From: Megaustenia siamemsis
Taxonomy: Eukaryota; Mollusca; Gastropoda; Stylommatophora; Ariophantidae
Direction of reading: 5' to 3'
Length of the DNA stretch: 64,000 bases
Assembly: GCA_032433765.1 (NCBI GenBank)
Contig: JAVIAB010000051.1
Coordinates: 80,988,847 to 81,052,846, forward strand
The notes under the pieces are model-generated. The model was not told the origin of the DNA. It saw only the letters and a program-made list of their open reading frames with translations, and ran no database searches. Below, piece after piece: positions 34,332 through 44,721 of this stretch; within the stretch, counting starts at the first letter, position 1; every line of letters begins with the position of its first letter. A program made the position numbers and the translations under genes.

Positions 34332-35054
34332 TATTTTCTAACACGCCTTTGTAAGGATGTGTTCAGCCTCATGACTCACGATAGGTCTGCGGGTTATAAG
34401 AGTGTTATCACCTACGCCGCGCTCGTGGTCAGGTAAGCTAAGCTAAACCCCGCGATTTCTCTGGCTCACGAAAAGGCTCTCTTAAGCGGGAATGCTCGGT
34501 ACCCGATCAAGAGGGTTACCATCAAGACATTTTCCATCGCTAGCGGGATGTTCGCCCACAGTCAAGACAATTTATTTTTTTTTGTCTCAAACACCGACCC
34601 GTGTAGTGATAGGTCTGATTACGGCCAGTGCGTTTAATGGCGTTTATTCCGCTAACCCGTTCAATTTTCAACACTTTGGTCTGATTTATATGAACCTGAC
34701 GGTCGACGGGAAATGCATCTCGAGAAAGCCTCTAACTATGGACTTTGAACGAAAGCAATACGCGAGAGCTTTTTTCGGCACAAATCTGGCCGTGGGTCTG
34801 ATTGGTAAAGACGCCAGGGAATAACGTTGATTATAGAGAGTTCAAAGACGGATATTGTCTATTTGTTTTTTGACCTCTCGTCTAGTCTACTGGACGGCTC
34901 CCATTTTGAGCTAGCCACAAGCGGACCCTTGTCGATAGAACTCAAGTTTGCCGCTCCAACAACTACTCCCCTACAAGTCATCGTCTACGCCGAGTTGGAC
35001 TCAGTGCTCGAGGTGTCCAAGACAAGGCAGATTCTAACAGACTTCACCGTTTGA
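34332..35054 (+). pseudogene. Capsid-like protein, 3' end (right arm)
   Basis: The fragment starts near FLTRLCKDVFSLMTHDRSAG and meets TAA at 34434-34436 (also in the left arm). It is shifted by an extra 4 T in a run near 34570 and shifted again after GKDARE (34822) and in a T-run near 34868. The last part (SHFELATSGPLSIELKF, VIVYAELDSVLEVSK) reaches a TGA at 35052 after DFTV. The internal segment from NGVYSANPFNFQHFG is shared with the left arm. It resembles Polinton/adintovirus capsid-type proteins (F54H12.2-like in animal annotations); this is recognition from memory. Confidence 0.68.
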
Positions 35055-35109
35055 GCGAGAGAGAAGATGAACACGATGGCCGCAGCCTTTGTCATAAACA
35101 CCGACCCGG

Positions 35110-35202
35110 CACACGAACCCGGTGATGATGATGATGTGTCAATTTATGTGGCTTGGTGATGATGATGATAAGACATGAAGGGATGATGTTGAGGGTGTGG
35201 CT

Positions 35203-35235
<33 letters not shown>

Positions 35236-35240
35236 GAGAG
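35110..35240 (+). repeat. TGATGATG microsatellite near the right terminus
   Basis: Complement of the left-terminus repeat, including 'atgaagggatgatgttgagg'. Confidence 0.85.
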
Positions 35241-35681
35241 AGGGAGCGTCACTATTTAATCACTACACATGATGATGTTGCCCGATCCGACCTGCGACGA
35301 CGACCAGCGACCGCCGACGACCAGCGCCGATGATGACCGAGGTGGCACATGATGTTGATGGCCCGATGATGATCGACGTGGCACTAACACGCACACCCCT
35401 TTGCCTTTTTTGCCTAATCCTCACACATTGATGATGTGACACGACCATCGCAAGTTTTGAGAACCGCTGACATACAAGTTTTAGAACCACTGATCGCCAG
35501 CACGCCCACTTGAGATAAGACCACCCGCAAGGCCGACCACTTCAGATAAGCACTTGAGATAAGAACCCATGATAAACGAGGTCACCTGAGATTGTGCGAT
35601 ACATGCCAATGCTGCATGGAGCCAAAATGCACCAAGCAAAAAATGTTCAAATCCTAGCTCAAAACACCCTAGACCACTACT

Positions 35682-35687
35682 AGTGCT
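35682..35687. repeat. Right 6-bp target duplication of the Polinton-type insertion
   Basis: AGTGCT, identical to 27186-27191. Confidence 0.85.
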
Positions 35688-35759
35688 AACGTTTATGATA
35701 ATCCTCATAAATAAATGTAAGCGGGTTTGAATGTCAGTCGGTTGTTTTTCCCTTTAAGT

Positions 35760-35984
35760 ATGGGTGTGTTTGTGTTTGTGTGTGTGTGCGTGCAAATACA
35801 TATGTAGGTAGATACAAATTGCTGCATTTATATGTAGGCAAAAACAAATTGTCATATATATATATATATATACATACATATATGTTTGTAGATACAAATT
35901 GTCACACATATATACGTAGGTAGATACAAATTGTCACATATATGTATATATATATATAGGTAGATACAAATTGTCACACACACA

Positions 35985-36034
<50 letters not shown>

Positions 36035-36200
36035 TATATGTATTGGTAGATGCAAATTGTCACACATATATATGTAGGTAATACAACAAATTGCTACACA
36101 CATATATATGTAGGTAGATACAAATTGCTACGCATATATATATATTTATATATATATATATATATAGGTAGATAAAAATTGTCACATATATATATAGTGT
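35760..36200. repeat. AT-rich minisatellite with (TA)n tracts
   Basis: The block 'gtaggtagatacaaattgtc' + 'acacatatata' recurs with variable (TA)n runs, including about 18 TA units at 35993-36025. It is prone to cruciform formation. Confidence 0.9.
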
Positions 36201-36489
36201 AATGTTTTTACTTCTATGTGTTTATTTGCTTTACGTTTTAAAGTTAAACCAAAAAATAATGCTTTAAGATTGAGATTATTTGTAATCATGCACCAAGGGC
36301 CAACAGTGGTTTTTGCTTTTAGTTGCAGAAAGCAAATTGCGATCCAATATAACCTACAAGATTTAGTCTGAGGTTGAGCGGGTCGTGCCTTGTCAAGAAA
36401 GTAGCCAAAACACCCAAGATAACATTTATTACTTTAGTACCCAATTTTCTGAAGCCAGTGAGCTAAAAACATTGAGTAGATGAACTAAA

Positions 36490-38215
36490 CAATTTCTCTG
36501 GCAGTACCTGTGCTATGAGATAAAATATCCTTCACTACAATTTCTGGGAAAGTAAAATGGCACGGGCGTAATACCGACCACATTATCCAAAAAATCATGC
36601 ACTGAAGGTCTGTAAAATATATTGTCACTAACACCATATATCATGTACGCCATTTGGTGTGACAGGATTCTTTACATTTTTTAAAAATCTGTGCTATGAG
36701 ATAAATCATCCTTTCCTACAAATTCTCTGTCAGTATGAGTGCCGTGAGGTAAACCATCCTTCCCTACAATTTCTCCTGCAGTATCTGTGACATGAAGTAA
36801 ACCATCCTTCCCTACAATTTCTCCTGCAGTATCTGTGCCATGAGGTAAACCATCCTTCCCTACAATTTCTCCTGCAGTATCTGTGCCATGAGATAAACCA
36901 TCCTTCCCTACAATTTCTCTGGCAGTATCTGTGCCATGAGGTAAACCATCCTTCCCTACAATTTCTCTGGCAGTATCTGTGCCATGAGATAAACCATCCT
37001 TCCCTACAATTTCTCTGGCATTATCTGTGCCATGAGATAAACCATCCTTCCCTACAATTTCTTCTGCAGTATCTGTGCCATGAGATAAACCATCCTTCCC
37101 TACAATTTCTCCTGCAGTATCTGTGCTGTGAGATTAACCATCCTTCCCTACAATTTCTCTGCCAGTATCTGTGCTATGAGATAAACCATCCTTCCATACA
37201 ATTTCTCTGGCAGTATCTGTGCTGTGAGATAAACCATCCTTCCCTACAATTTCTCTGGCAGTATCTGTGCTATGAGATAAACCATCCTTCCATACAATTT
37301 CTCTGGCAGTATGTGTGCTGTGAGATAAACCATCCTTCCCTACAATTTCTCTGGCAGTATCTGTGCTGTAAGATAAACCATCCTTCCCTACAATTTCTCT
37401 GGCAGTATCTGTCCTTTGAGATAAACCATCCTTCCCTACAATTTCTCTGGCAGTATCTGTGCTATGAGATAAACCATCCTTCCCTACAATTTCTCTGGCA
37501 GTATCTGTGCCATGAGATAAACCATCCTTCCCTACAATTTCTCTGGCAGTATCTGTGCCATGAGATAAACCATCCTTCCCTACAATTTCTCTGGCAGTAT
37601 CTGTGCTATGAGATAAACCATCCTTCAATACAATTTCTATGGCAGTATCTGTGCTATGAGATAAACCATCCTTCCCTGCAATTTCTCTGGCAGTATCTGT
37701 GCTATGAGATAAACCATCCTTCCATACAATTTCTCTGGCAGTATCTGTACCATGAGATAAACCATCCTTCCCTACAATTTCTCTGGCAGTATCTGTGCTA
37801 TGAGATACACCATCCTTCCCTACAATTTCTCTGGCAGTATCTGTGCTATGCGATAAACCATCATTCCCTACAATTTCTCTGGCAGTATCTGTGCTATGAG
37901 ATAAACCATCCTTCCAAACAATTTCTCTGGCAGTATCTGTGCTATAAGATAAATCATCCTTCACTACAAATTCTCTGGCAGTATCTGTGCTATGCGATAA
38001 ACCATCCTTCCCTTCAATTTCTCTGGCAGTATCTGTGCTATGAGATAAACCATCCTTCCATACAATTTCTCTGGCAGTATCTGTGCAATGAGATAAACCA
38101 TCCTTCCCTACAATTTTTCTGGCAGTATCTGTGCTATGAGATAAATCATCCTTCACTACAAATTCTCTGGCAGTATCTGTGCTGTGAGATAAACCAACCT
38201 TCACTACAATTTTCA
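36490..38215. repeat. 48-bp minisatellite (about 33 units)
   Basis: The unit is tttctctggcagtatctgtg + ctatgagataaaccatcctt + ccctacaa. Forty-eight is 16 codons, so both strands are open for long distances (minus: DGLSHSTDTAREIVGK for about 385 codons from 38291 to 37134). No signal peptide, domain or splice site defines a gene. The array is interrupted by a SINE1 fragment and ends next to LINE G. Confidence 0.94.
36541..36690 (+). mobile_element. SINE1 3' half inserted in the 48-bp array
   Basis: ctgggaaagtaaaatggcac through 'tcactaacaccatatatcat' and 'gtgacaggattctttac' matches SINE1 from mid-body to tail. Array units lie on both sides. Confidence 0.85.
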
Positions 38216-38299
38216 AGATAGTTAAGTCAGCATTTAGTGAACGCAGATAACGTGGAAACGGGTTCTGGACCGTGCGACTGAGTAAGTGCACGTGAGTCT

Positions 38300-39445
38300 A
38301 GACCATCCACAACATCGATGTTCAGCATGCCCTGGCAATTCTTACTGTCAGTACTACTCAAATTGATAGGCTGGAGAAAATACAAAATGAAGCCATGCGC
38401 ATTATCTTGGAATGTACAAGGGACACTCCCTGTGTAGCAATGAGGTATCTTCTTGACTTTCCAACCATAGATCACAGAATCAAGATCTGGAGAGTGCGAG
38501 CATACCTGAAGATTAGTACAGATAAAGAGCATCAATTACACCACGTACTCATCACAGGGAAAGTTGCCAGACTAAAAAAAGGCAAATCATGGGTGAGCCG
38601 AGCATAAGATGTCATCAAACAGGTCTGTGGGCTTACTAATTTTAGCGTTGGTGAGGAGTAGATACCGGTGTCTACGTCTTTCAAGGGGACTTTCTCGTGT
38701 ATTGTCACACTCGACAGGAAAAGTAGGGAACAGAACCCGGTCGTGGTTAATGCTGAGGTCAACGGTCTCATCTGCGATAACACCGATGAGAAAGATGAAG
38801 TCATCTATACAGACGGATCTGTAAGACGACACCAAAGAAGTGCATGGCCATTTACAGCACGCTCAGCAGGCAGAATAGCCAAGGAAGACAGTGGTGCATA
38901 CGTTATGACCACGAGTAGCATGGCATGTGATGGCAGTGACCAAGGCATTCAAATGGTTAGAGTTACAAGACTACACCCACGCATGTATACTGAGTGATTC
39001 GATGAGCATAATAAAAAAGTGGAGGCGGGCTCTGTACGCATGCAATGGGTAAAGTCGTTGCAGAAATTGAATATATGTAAGGTCACCTTTGTCTTTGTCC
39101 CTGGACATGCGGGAGTACGGGGAAATGAAAGAGCGGGCATGTTGGCTAGCTGCGCTGTCGTTGAGGACGGGCAACCAATGGATCGGACGGACATCATCAA
39201 AGCCCTCGGAGATGTTGGAAGAGCACAGGACTTTGACAAACACAGATCCACGTCACTTCTTCGGATGATGGAAATGGGATTTAAGGTGGGCACAGCCAGA
39301 AATGAGAAACTTAGTGACCGTGTAAGAAGATTAATCAACCAACAGAACTGGAGTCGTCAGTCGCTGGACACTGCGGGAATTGCTGAGGAGGGGATCTGAG
39401 CACCTATGAACATGTTCGGAGTGCAATGATGATGACCCGCAAATA
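38300..39445 (+). mobile_element. LINE family G, reverse transcriptase end plus RNase H domain
   Basis: It reads DRLEKIQNEAMRIIL, RDTPCVAMRYLLD, GKSWVSRA, then after a frame change DEVIYTDGSV (first RNase H Asp) and, after another, LSDSMS-like and FVFVPGHAGVRGNERAG. The usual GNERAD is GNERAG here, so a catalytic Asp is lost. Three or more frames are used, so it is dead. The 3' end is 'gaggggatctgagcacc ... TGATGATGACCCG' followed by (AATAACTCA)2. LINEs with a C-terminal RNase H form a different lineage from families A-E. Confidence 0.88.
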
Positions 39446-39800
39446 ACTCAATAACTCAGAGAACGTATTGCTAAGCATATTATTCTTGCACAATTTTGTT
39501 TCTTTCAATTTATTGCTTAAGTAGCCATATTGGATTCATCATTTTGAAAATAAACATAAAAAACAATCTAACATCTAATTTATAATAACATTAAATTCGT
39601 AATCTCAGAATCAAAAACAGCAAAAAACACCCCCAGCAAATCCTCTTATTCCTGATTAGGTGAGTTTTTAGTCTCAAATTCTGTGACCCTCGCTCTAAAC
39701 GAACCCAAACGTCAGTTTTAATGTTGTTAAAATATAACAATATAAAATTAAATATTTAAAAGTACAATTAAATACACAATGAAATAAACAGAAGACTTAC
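39446..39800. other. No gene seen
   Basis: AT-rich sequence; likely intron or spacer. Confidence 0.4.
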
Positions 39801-39851
39801 ATCTTGAGCTGCTTTCTTGCGGGGAACTTCTTCACATTTAATTCTCATGTA
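39801..39851 (-). CDS. Candidate 51-bp internal exon
   Basis: On the minus strand, 'atatttacag' precedes and a perfect GTAAGT donor follows an open 17-codon stretch reading YMRIKCEEVPRKKAAQD. Length, phase and both splice sites are good, but I recognise no protein family. It lies 1.3 kb downstream, on the same strand, of the lectin/EGF-like exon (41162-42046) and could belong to that gene as a cytoplasmic basic segment. Confidence 0.35.
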
Positions 39852-39951
39852 CTGTAAATATTATACAAGGATATATATTTTCTTTTTTTTATTTGTTTCT
39901 ATTGAGTAGTCTTTTATGGCGATCCACTGTCTGTGTTTTTTTTCTTTACAG

Positions 39952-40021
39952 ATGACAGTTTCTCTCTTACATTGCGTTATTCTTTTTTTCTTTTTGTCGT
40001 CGAGAGTACAATCAAGGGCCG
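39952..40021 (+). CDS. Candidate signal-peptide exon
   Basis: A strong acceptor (ttttttttctttacag) is followed directly by ATG. The frame reads MTVSLLHCVILFFFLSSRVQ then SRA, a textbook signal peptide (hydrophobic core, small residues at the end). GGCCG|GTGAAA is a possible donor at 40021. If real, it is the first coding exon of a secreted or membrane protein on +. It is only 100 bp from the minus-strand exon candidate, so at most one may be genuine. Confidence 0.35.
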
Positions 40022-40050
40022 GTGAAATAGTAGTCTACAAGCCGTTTAAC

Positions 40051-40095
<45 letters not shown>
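40051..40095 (+). repeat. (CT)n microsatellite
   Basis: About 22 CT units. Confidence 0.95.
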
Positions 40096-40096
<1 letters not shown>

Positions 40097-40239
40097 GTTC
40101 AGGACTCAATCAGAGTAAGGATTCCAGACTCTCATATGAAGTCAGCTGTCAGGCTAAGTGTGTTGATCGCCCCCACAGACAGAACATCACAATTAGAGTC
40201 TGTCAGATCCACTCTGACTGAACACCCGTTAATACGTTG

Positions 40240-40428
40240 CACTGTGTTCTGCGCCAGTAGCCCAGTGCATCCGATTTCAGCCAGCATTTTATTCGGGTTT
40301 GCTTTCCCTAGCTTTTGATTGTCCCCAATCTTCCTGCAAGGCAGCAGATTGTCTTTTCTGTAGGGGGATTCTGCCCTTAGATGGTAGGCTCTCCCAGGTT
40401 TACGAGCACCATCTGCCCAAGTCACTAG
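40240..40428 (-). repeat. Dispersed repeat R4 (diverged)
   Basis: Blocks such as 'gcatccgatttcagccagc' and 'cttcctgcaaggcagcag' recur in diverged form at 63170-63310 and 43150-43290. No clear function or class. Confidence 0.4.
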
Positions 40429-41165
40429 AGGTGACTAACACAGACATGCACACACAAAGATGTGAGATGTGACTAACACAGACACGGACACACAAAGATG
40501 TGAGATGTGACTAACACAGACATACACACACAAAGATGTGAGATGTGACTAACACAGACATACACACACAAAGATGTGAGATGTGACTAATACAGACATG
40601 CACACAGCGATACGAGGCATGACTAACACTGACACACATCAAGATATATGACACATGACTAACATAAACATGCACATAAAGATATGAGATATAACTGACA
40701 TTGACATGCACACACAAAGATATGACACATGCCTAACATAGACATGCAAACAAAGATAAGAGATATGACTAACATAGATATGCACACACAAAGATATGAG
40801 ATGGGACTAACATAGCCATGCACACACAAGGATATGAGATGTGACAAACACAGACATGCACACACAAAGATATGAGATATGACTAACATAAACATGCACA
40901 CAAAGATATGAGATATCACTAACCCAGACATGCACACACAAAGATATGACATATGACTAACACTGGTACACACTAAGATATGAGATATGACTAAACACAG
41001 ACACACATAAAGATATGAGACATGATTAACACGGACACACCGAAATATGAGATATGACTAACATGACACACACCAAGATATGAGCCATGGCCAGCACACA
41101 CAAGCTAAGATATGAGCCATGGCTAGGACAGAAACACAGCAAGATATGAGCCATGGTTTCACTAA
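40429..41165. repeat. ~38-bp minisatellite (about 19 units)
   Basis: gactaacacagacatgcaca + cacaaagatatgagatat, degenerating at the right into shorter units (gagccatggctag). The array touches the 3' side of the lectin/EGF-like exon. Confidence 0.93.
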
Positions 41166-42046
41166 AAAACACCAAGAAATGAACCATGTCTAGCACAGAA
41201 ACACATTAAAGTGTCCATATGCTTGGGCTTGTTGTAGATTCTTCTGAACGTGGGAATCACAGGTTTCGTTAAACAGTTGTCCGGAGATTTGAGAGTGCAG
41301 TCTGACCCATAGAACGTTCTCTTGCATGTACAGATTCCCGATCGACTGTTGACAGGTGTCGTTGAAACAGTTGTCCAGACATTTGAGAGGAGTACATATG
41401 ATGTCACAGCCATCAGAACACATCTGTTCGCACTGTAGCCCAAAATTATCATCGGGACAAGTGTCATTACAGGTATAGCCAAGATGTTTACATTGTAGGC
41501 ATTTTTCAGATTTTTCCTCAAATAAAGGACAGACACTGAGACAAGACCCGGAACAGTCGTGTCCATAGATCCCATGTGCACAGTAGCCGTGATAAGTACC
41601 GATGATGACATTGCAGCCTTTACTACACCCACTACACACTGCACAAAACGACCAAGAATGCTCGTCCAGGCAATAGGTGTCTGTAAATGTTTGCACCTCA
41701 CATACCGTCAGTGCACTGTCGGCCTGCGAAATGGTCGGTGAGAACTCAATCTTAATGTGTGCCATTGACGTTTGCGTTTTGACTACAGTAGTGTTCACAG
41801 ATAAATTAGGGTATGATATATCATTATACTGGAACACTACTCCGCCACTGACAAAGAAAGCCTTTAGAGTGGCATTCTTTACCGGAATCATAGTGCTAGC
41901 TCGATGATACATTCGAATGATGTGAGTCTTCTGGGGCGTTGCAAAATTCAGATACCAGTAAACAGAATTGGTTCCACTTATCCATTGTGTGTGTGTGCAG
42001 TCATTGTCATAGAGATTGGTCTTTGTTTTGCTATTAACTGCGGCCT
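41162..42046 (-). pseudogene. Fucolectin-like plus EGF-like exon with one frameshift
   Basis: On the minus strand the frame is open from about 42056 and reads AAVNSKTKTNLYDNDCTHTQ, then WYLNFATPQKTHIIRMYHRA and ALTVCEVQTF. That is the strand pattern and C-terminal 'LxxCEVxxF' of galactose-binding-like (fucolectin/F5-8 type) domains. EGF-like cysteines follow: CSGCSKGC, GYCAHGIYGHDCSGSC, CLQCKHLGYTCNDTC, FGLQCEQMC. Near 41345-41360 the natural continuation moves one frame (NSRSGICTCKRTFYGSDC), so a small indel breaks the reading frame unless it is a base error. A plausible acceptor is accag|agg at 42046. Mollusc proteins with this order include MEGF-like receptors and receptor tyrosine phosphatases; which one cannot be told from one exon. 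It would act outside the cell in ligand or matrix binding. Confidence 0.65.
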
Positions 42047-42064
42047 CTGGTCCACATCAGTCTC

Positions 42065-42409
42065 CTGTATAACAATCATCAAATTTGTTGGTCTGGTTTG
42101 TGAACTGTTTGAGAGCCGTCTTTTAAAGCAACAACAAAATATCGCAGTTGTTGGTCTATATCTATATCTATATCTATGGTCTATCTATTTTATTGTCTTT
42201 TCTATCTGAAGACGCAACATGAGGCAGAATGTCTAGACTCGTGTGTCCAGCGATCTTAGTATCAAGTGTCATACCTTGCCACTGACCCACATTGTATCTT
42301 CCTATACGACTTTGTTCTGGGCGAGGGACCTGATGTCTGCTATTGTTGCCTCACACCGCAGTGTTCTTTTTTTAGTGTTTCTCTAGTTCAGCCTTTTTTT
42401 TTAAATATA
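42065..42409. other. Intron-like sequence; (TCTATA)n at 42153-42178
   Basis: Flanks the lectin/EGF-like exon; no coding signal. Confidence 0.4.
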
Positions 42410-42690
42410 AATCTAGTTTCGATTTGAGGGCCTGCTTTGTGATTCTCTTGTTGTCTCTTCTCATTACATGGCCACCATATGACAACATACTTCTCTTGAT
42501 TATAGATTAAATTGTTGGATGTTTTATCATTTCTCTTATTTCTGCTCTAGTCTTGAATTCAATCCATGGTATAAGCAACATTTTCCTGTTTTCAAATGCA
42601 TCCAATTTATTTTCTATTTCTTTAGTTGTTTTCCAGCTCTCGCATGCATTAGTAATGGGGGATAATACATTTGATTAGGAAAATACTGAG
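42410..42690 (-). mobile_element. LINE family D, minus fragment
   Basis: On the minus strand it reads ACESWKTTKEIENKLDAFE and onward, parallel to 23095-23250, with stops. Confidence 0.75.
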
Positions 42691-42949
42691 CTTTGTTTTT
42701 GTTCTACTGTGGTTCAAAAGTGTAAACGTTAAGTCAATCCACTCTGTGCAAGTCCACAATTCTTCCCCAACTTATCTTTGAACTGCTTTCTTTTGTAATT
42801 TCTCTTTCATTGTGGGGTTTGTTTCATGATATGTAATATGATGATTTCTGGACATGACTAAATATGGGACGTATATACTTCAGCTCTTGTTTACTATAAC
42901 AATATGTGTTTCCAAGTAGCGTAGTCAGATCAATTAGTCTTCCAGTATA
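42691..42949. other. No gene seen
   Basis: Nothing recognised. Confidence 0.35.
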
Positions 42950-43080
42950 CTACATCATCAACATCAAGTACCGGGCCTGCTTCCCTCTATCTCTTCGTCC
43001 CTCAATTGTTCCAATTGTTACAATATATTCCAGTTGTTCTCTTCTCATTACATAGCCAAAAAATGATGATTGTTTCATCC
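42950..43080 (-). mobile_element. LINE family A, minus 3' fragment
   Basis: Begins with the tail 'catcatcaacatcaagtacc'. It continues as the complement of 52180-52410 (gttgttctcttctcattac, atgatgattgtttc). Confidence 0.82.
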
Positions 43081-43149
43081 TAATATGTGGCGATTCATGA
43101 TTGTACAAAGAAGTTACGACGGTAGTTTTCTGTTGCCTTATGTCGGTTT

Positions 43150-43787
43150 GTTTACGGTTGACTCCGCTAGCCTTTGACTAAAAAGTCTCATCCACAAGGC
43201 AGTGGGGTTGTTTTTCTTCGGGGTACCCTCCCTTAGCCTTTTACTCTCCCGAGCTTACCTGCAAGGCAGCAGGACAGCTACAGGTTGTACTGTTTACTGC
43301 ATACAGCAACAGGTAAAATTACCATACCTGATATCACAGTATACCACAGGGCGGTGAAATGGTTAGTTGTTCACTAATCCAGACGGAAGCAGTTTACTAC
43401 GATGGGTCGCTGTCAGCACTTGTCACCACAAAGATGAGATGTCTGAGAAATGATCTTGGAGTGACCACATGGGTAGAATCAGAAACATCGTCATAAGAGA
43501 AAGAGTGGGCATTGAACCAATCTTAAACTGTAGAGACAAAAAATAAAATAGGTTGCCCATTTAGAAAGAATGCCGCGTGTGCAAGAGGCAGAGAAGAATA
43601 AGCTGTTGTCAGATTTCAAGTGCCAAAGTCCTGCTTGGCCACTTAGTCCTATAATTACGTGGTATCTAGAATGAAATAAATTAGTTAACAGGATTATGTA
43701 TGAACAATACATTTTATTCGCACTCAATTATTGAACTTTTCGTTTTGCACATGTAGGAAAGGGCACATGAATGCATGTTAGAAATAT
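43150..43787. other. R4-like trace, otherwise no gene seen
   Basis: 'gcttacctgcaaggcagcag' at 43253-43272 resembles R4. The rest is unremarkable. Confidence 0.35.
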
Positions 43788-44114
43788 GGTTAACCATCAA
43801 CCAGCTTACACATCTATGCTGTAACCATCAATTAGCTTACACATCTATGCTGTAACCATCAACCAGCTTACACATTATGATGTAGCCATCAACAAGCTTA
43901 CGCATTATGATGTAACCATCAACAAGCATACACATTATGATGTAACCATCAACAAACTTACACATTATACTGTAACCATCAACAAACTTACACATCTATA
44001 CTGTAACATTCAACCAGCTTACTCATTTATACTGTAACAATCAACCAGCTTACACATCTATACTGTAACAATCAACCAACTTACAAATCTATACTGTAAC
44101 AATCAACCAACTTA
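43788..44114. repeat. ~31-bp minisatellite, left part
   Basis: taaccatcaaccagcttaca + catctatgctg, about 11 units. The array is cut at 44114 by the solo LTR and resumes at 45808. Confidence 0.93.
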
Positions 44115-44259
44115 TGTGATAGTGTGACTCATCCAGGTAGGATAATGAGAGGAAGAAAATGACGATCTTCGGAGGATGAATAAAAGAACGACGCGACGAC
44201 GATGAAAGGTAGAATAATTTCAGGCGGCGTACACAATAAGAAAGTCTTGACGAGTGGCA

Positions 44260-44721
44260 AGGAGACGTTAAGTCCCGGACTCAAACGAGGAGACGTTAAG
44301 TCCCGGACTCAAACGAGGAGACGTTAAGTCCCGGACTCAAACGAGGAGACGTTAAGTCCCGGACTCAAACGAGGAGACGTTAAGTCCCGGACTCAAACGA
44401 GGAGACGTTAAGTCCCGGACTCAAACGAGGAGACGTTAAGTCCCGGACTCAAACGAGGAGACGTTAAGTCCCGGACTCAAACGAGGAGACGTTAAGTCCC
44501 GGACTCAAACGAGGAGACGTTAAGTCCCGGACTCAAACGAGGAGACGTTAAGTCCCGGACTCAAACGAGGAGACGTTAAGTCCCGGACTCAAACGAGGAG
44601 ACGTTAAGTCCCGGACTCAAACGAGGAGACGTTAAGTCCCGGACTCAAACGAGGAGACGTTAAGTCCCGGACTCAAAAGAGGAGACGTTAAGTCCCGGAC
44701 TCAAACGAGGAGACGTTAAGT
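44260..44721 (+). repeat. 28-bp tandem array inside the solo LTR (about 16 units)
   Basis: aggagacgttaagtcccgga + ctcaaacg, almost perfect; the one clear variant is 'caaaagagg' near 44675. The homogeneity suggests a very young expansion or one maintained by correction. Repeats in the 5' (U3) part of LTRs often act as enhancers, but that role is inference here. Confidence 0.95.

Larger units (their letters stand above)
27192..35681. mobile_element. Palindromic Polinton/Maverick-type (adintovirus-like) element
   Basis: This 8,490-bp insertion begins AGTAGTGGTCTAGGG and ends in its complement (...CCACTACT), flanked by AGTGCT on both sides. AG...CT ends with a 6-bp duplication are the known Polinton hallmark. 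The left arm (27192-30835) and right arm (32080-35681) are reverse complements over about 3.6 kb around a 1,244-bp spacer (30836-32079). Known Polintons are 15-20 kb with terminal repeats of a few hundred bp. This copy keeps two inverted copies of one end only. Each arm carries, reading outward, a minisatellite, the 3' end of a protein-primed type B DNA polymerase, the 3' end of a capsid-like gene and a CATCATC-rich terminus. No integrase, protease, ATPase or complete polymerase is present. It cannot be autonomous. Confidence 0.88.
32080..35681 (+). repeat. Right inverted arm of the Polinton-type element
   Basis: Reverse complement of 27192-30835. The innermost pairing is 'ttgagttgttgttttacaat' (32081) with its complement ending at 30834. 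Confidence 0.92.

Noticed and set aside
27192..35681. Assembly fold-back artefact
   Set aside because: Not fully excluded, but the arms differ by several indels and substitutions, the spacer is unique and a 6-bp duplication flanks the outer ends. A read artefact would give near-identical arms without these.
27192..35681. Two independent Polinton insertions in opposite orientation
   Set aside because: One duplication brackets the whole structure, and both arms start at the same internal point next to the spacer.
36490..38215. CRISPR-like regular repeats
   Set aside because: Units are contiguous, with no unique spacers, in animal DNA with introns and LINEs; this is a minisatellite. The same holds for all other arrays.
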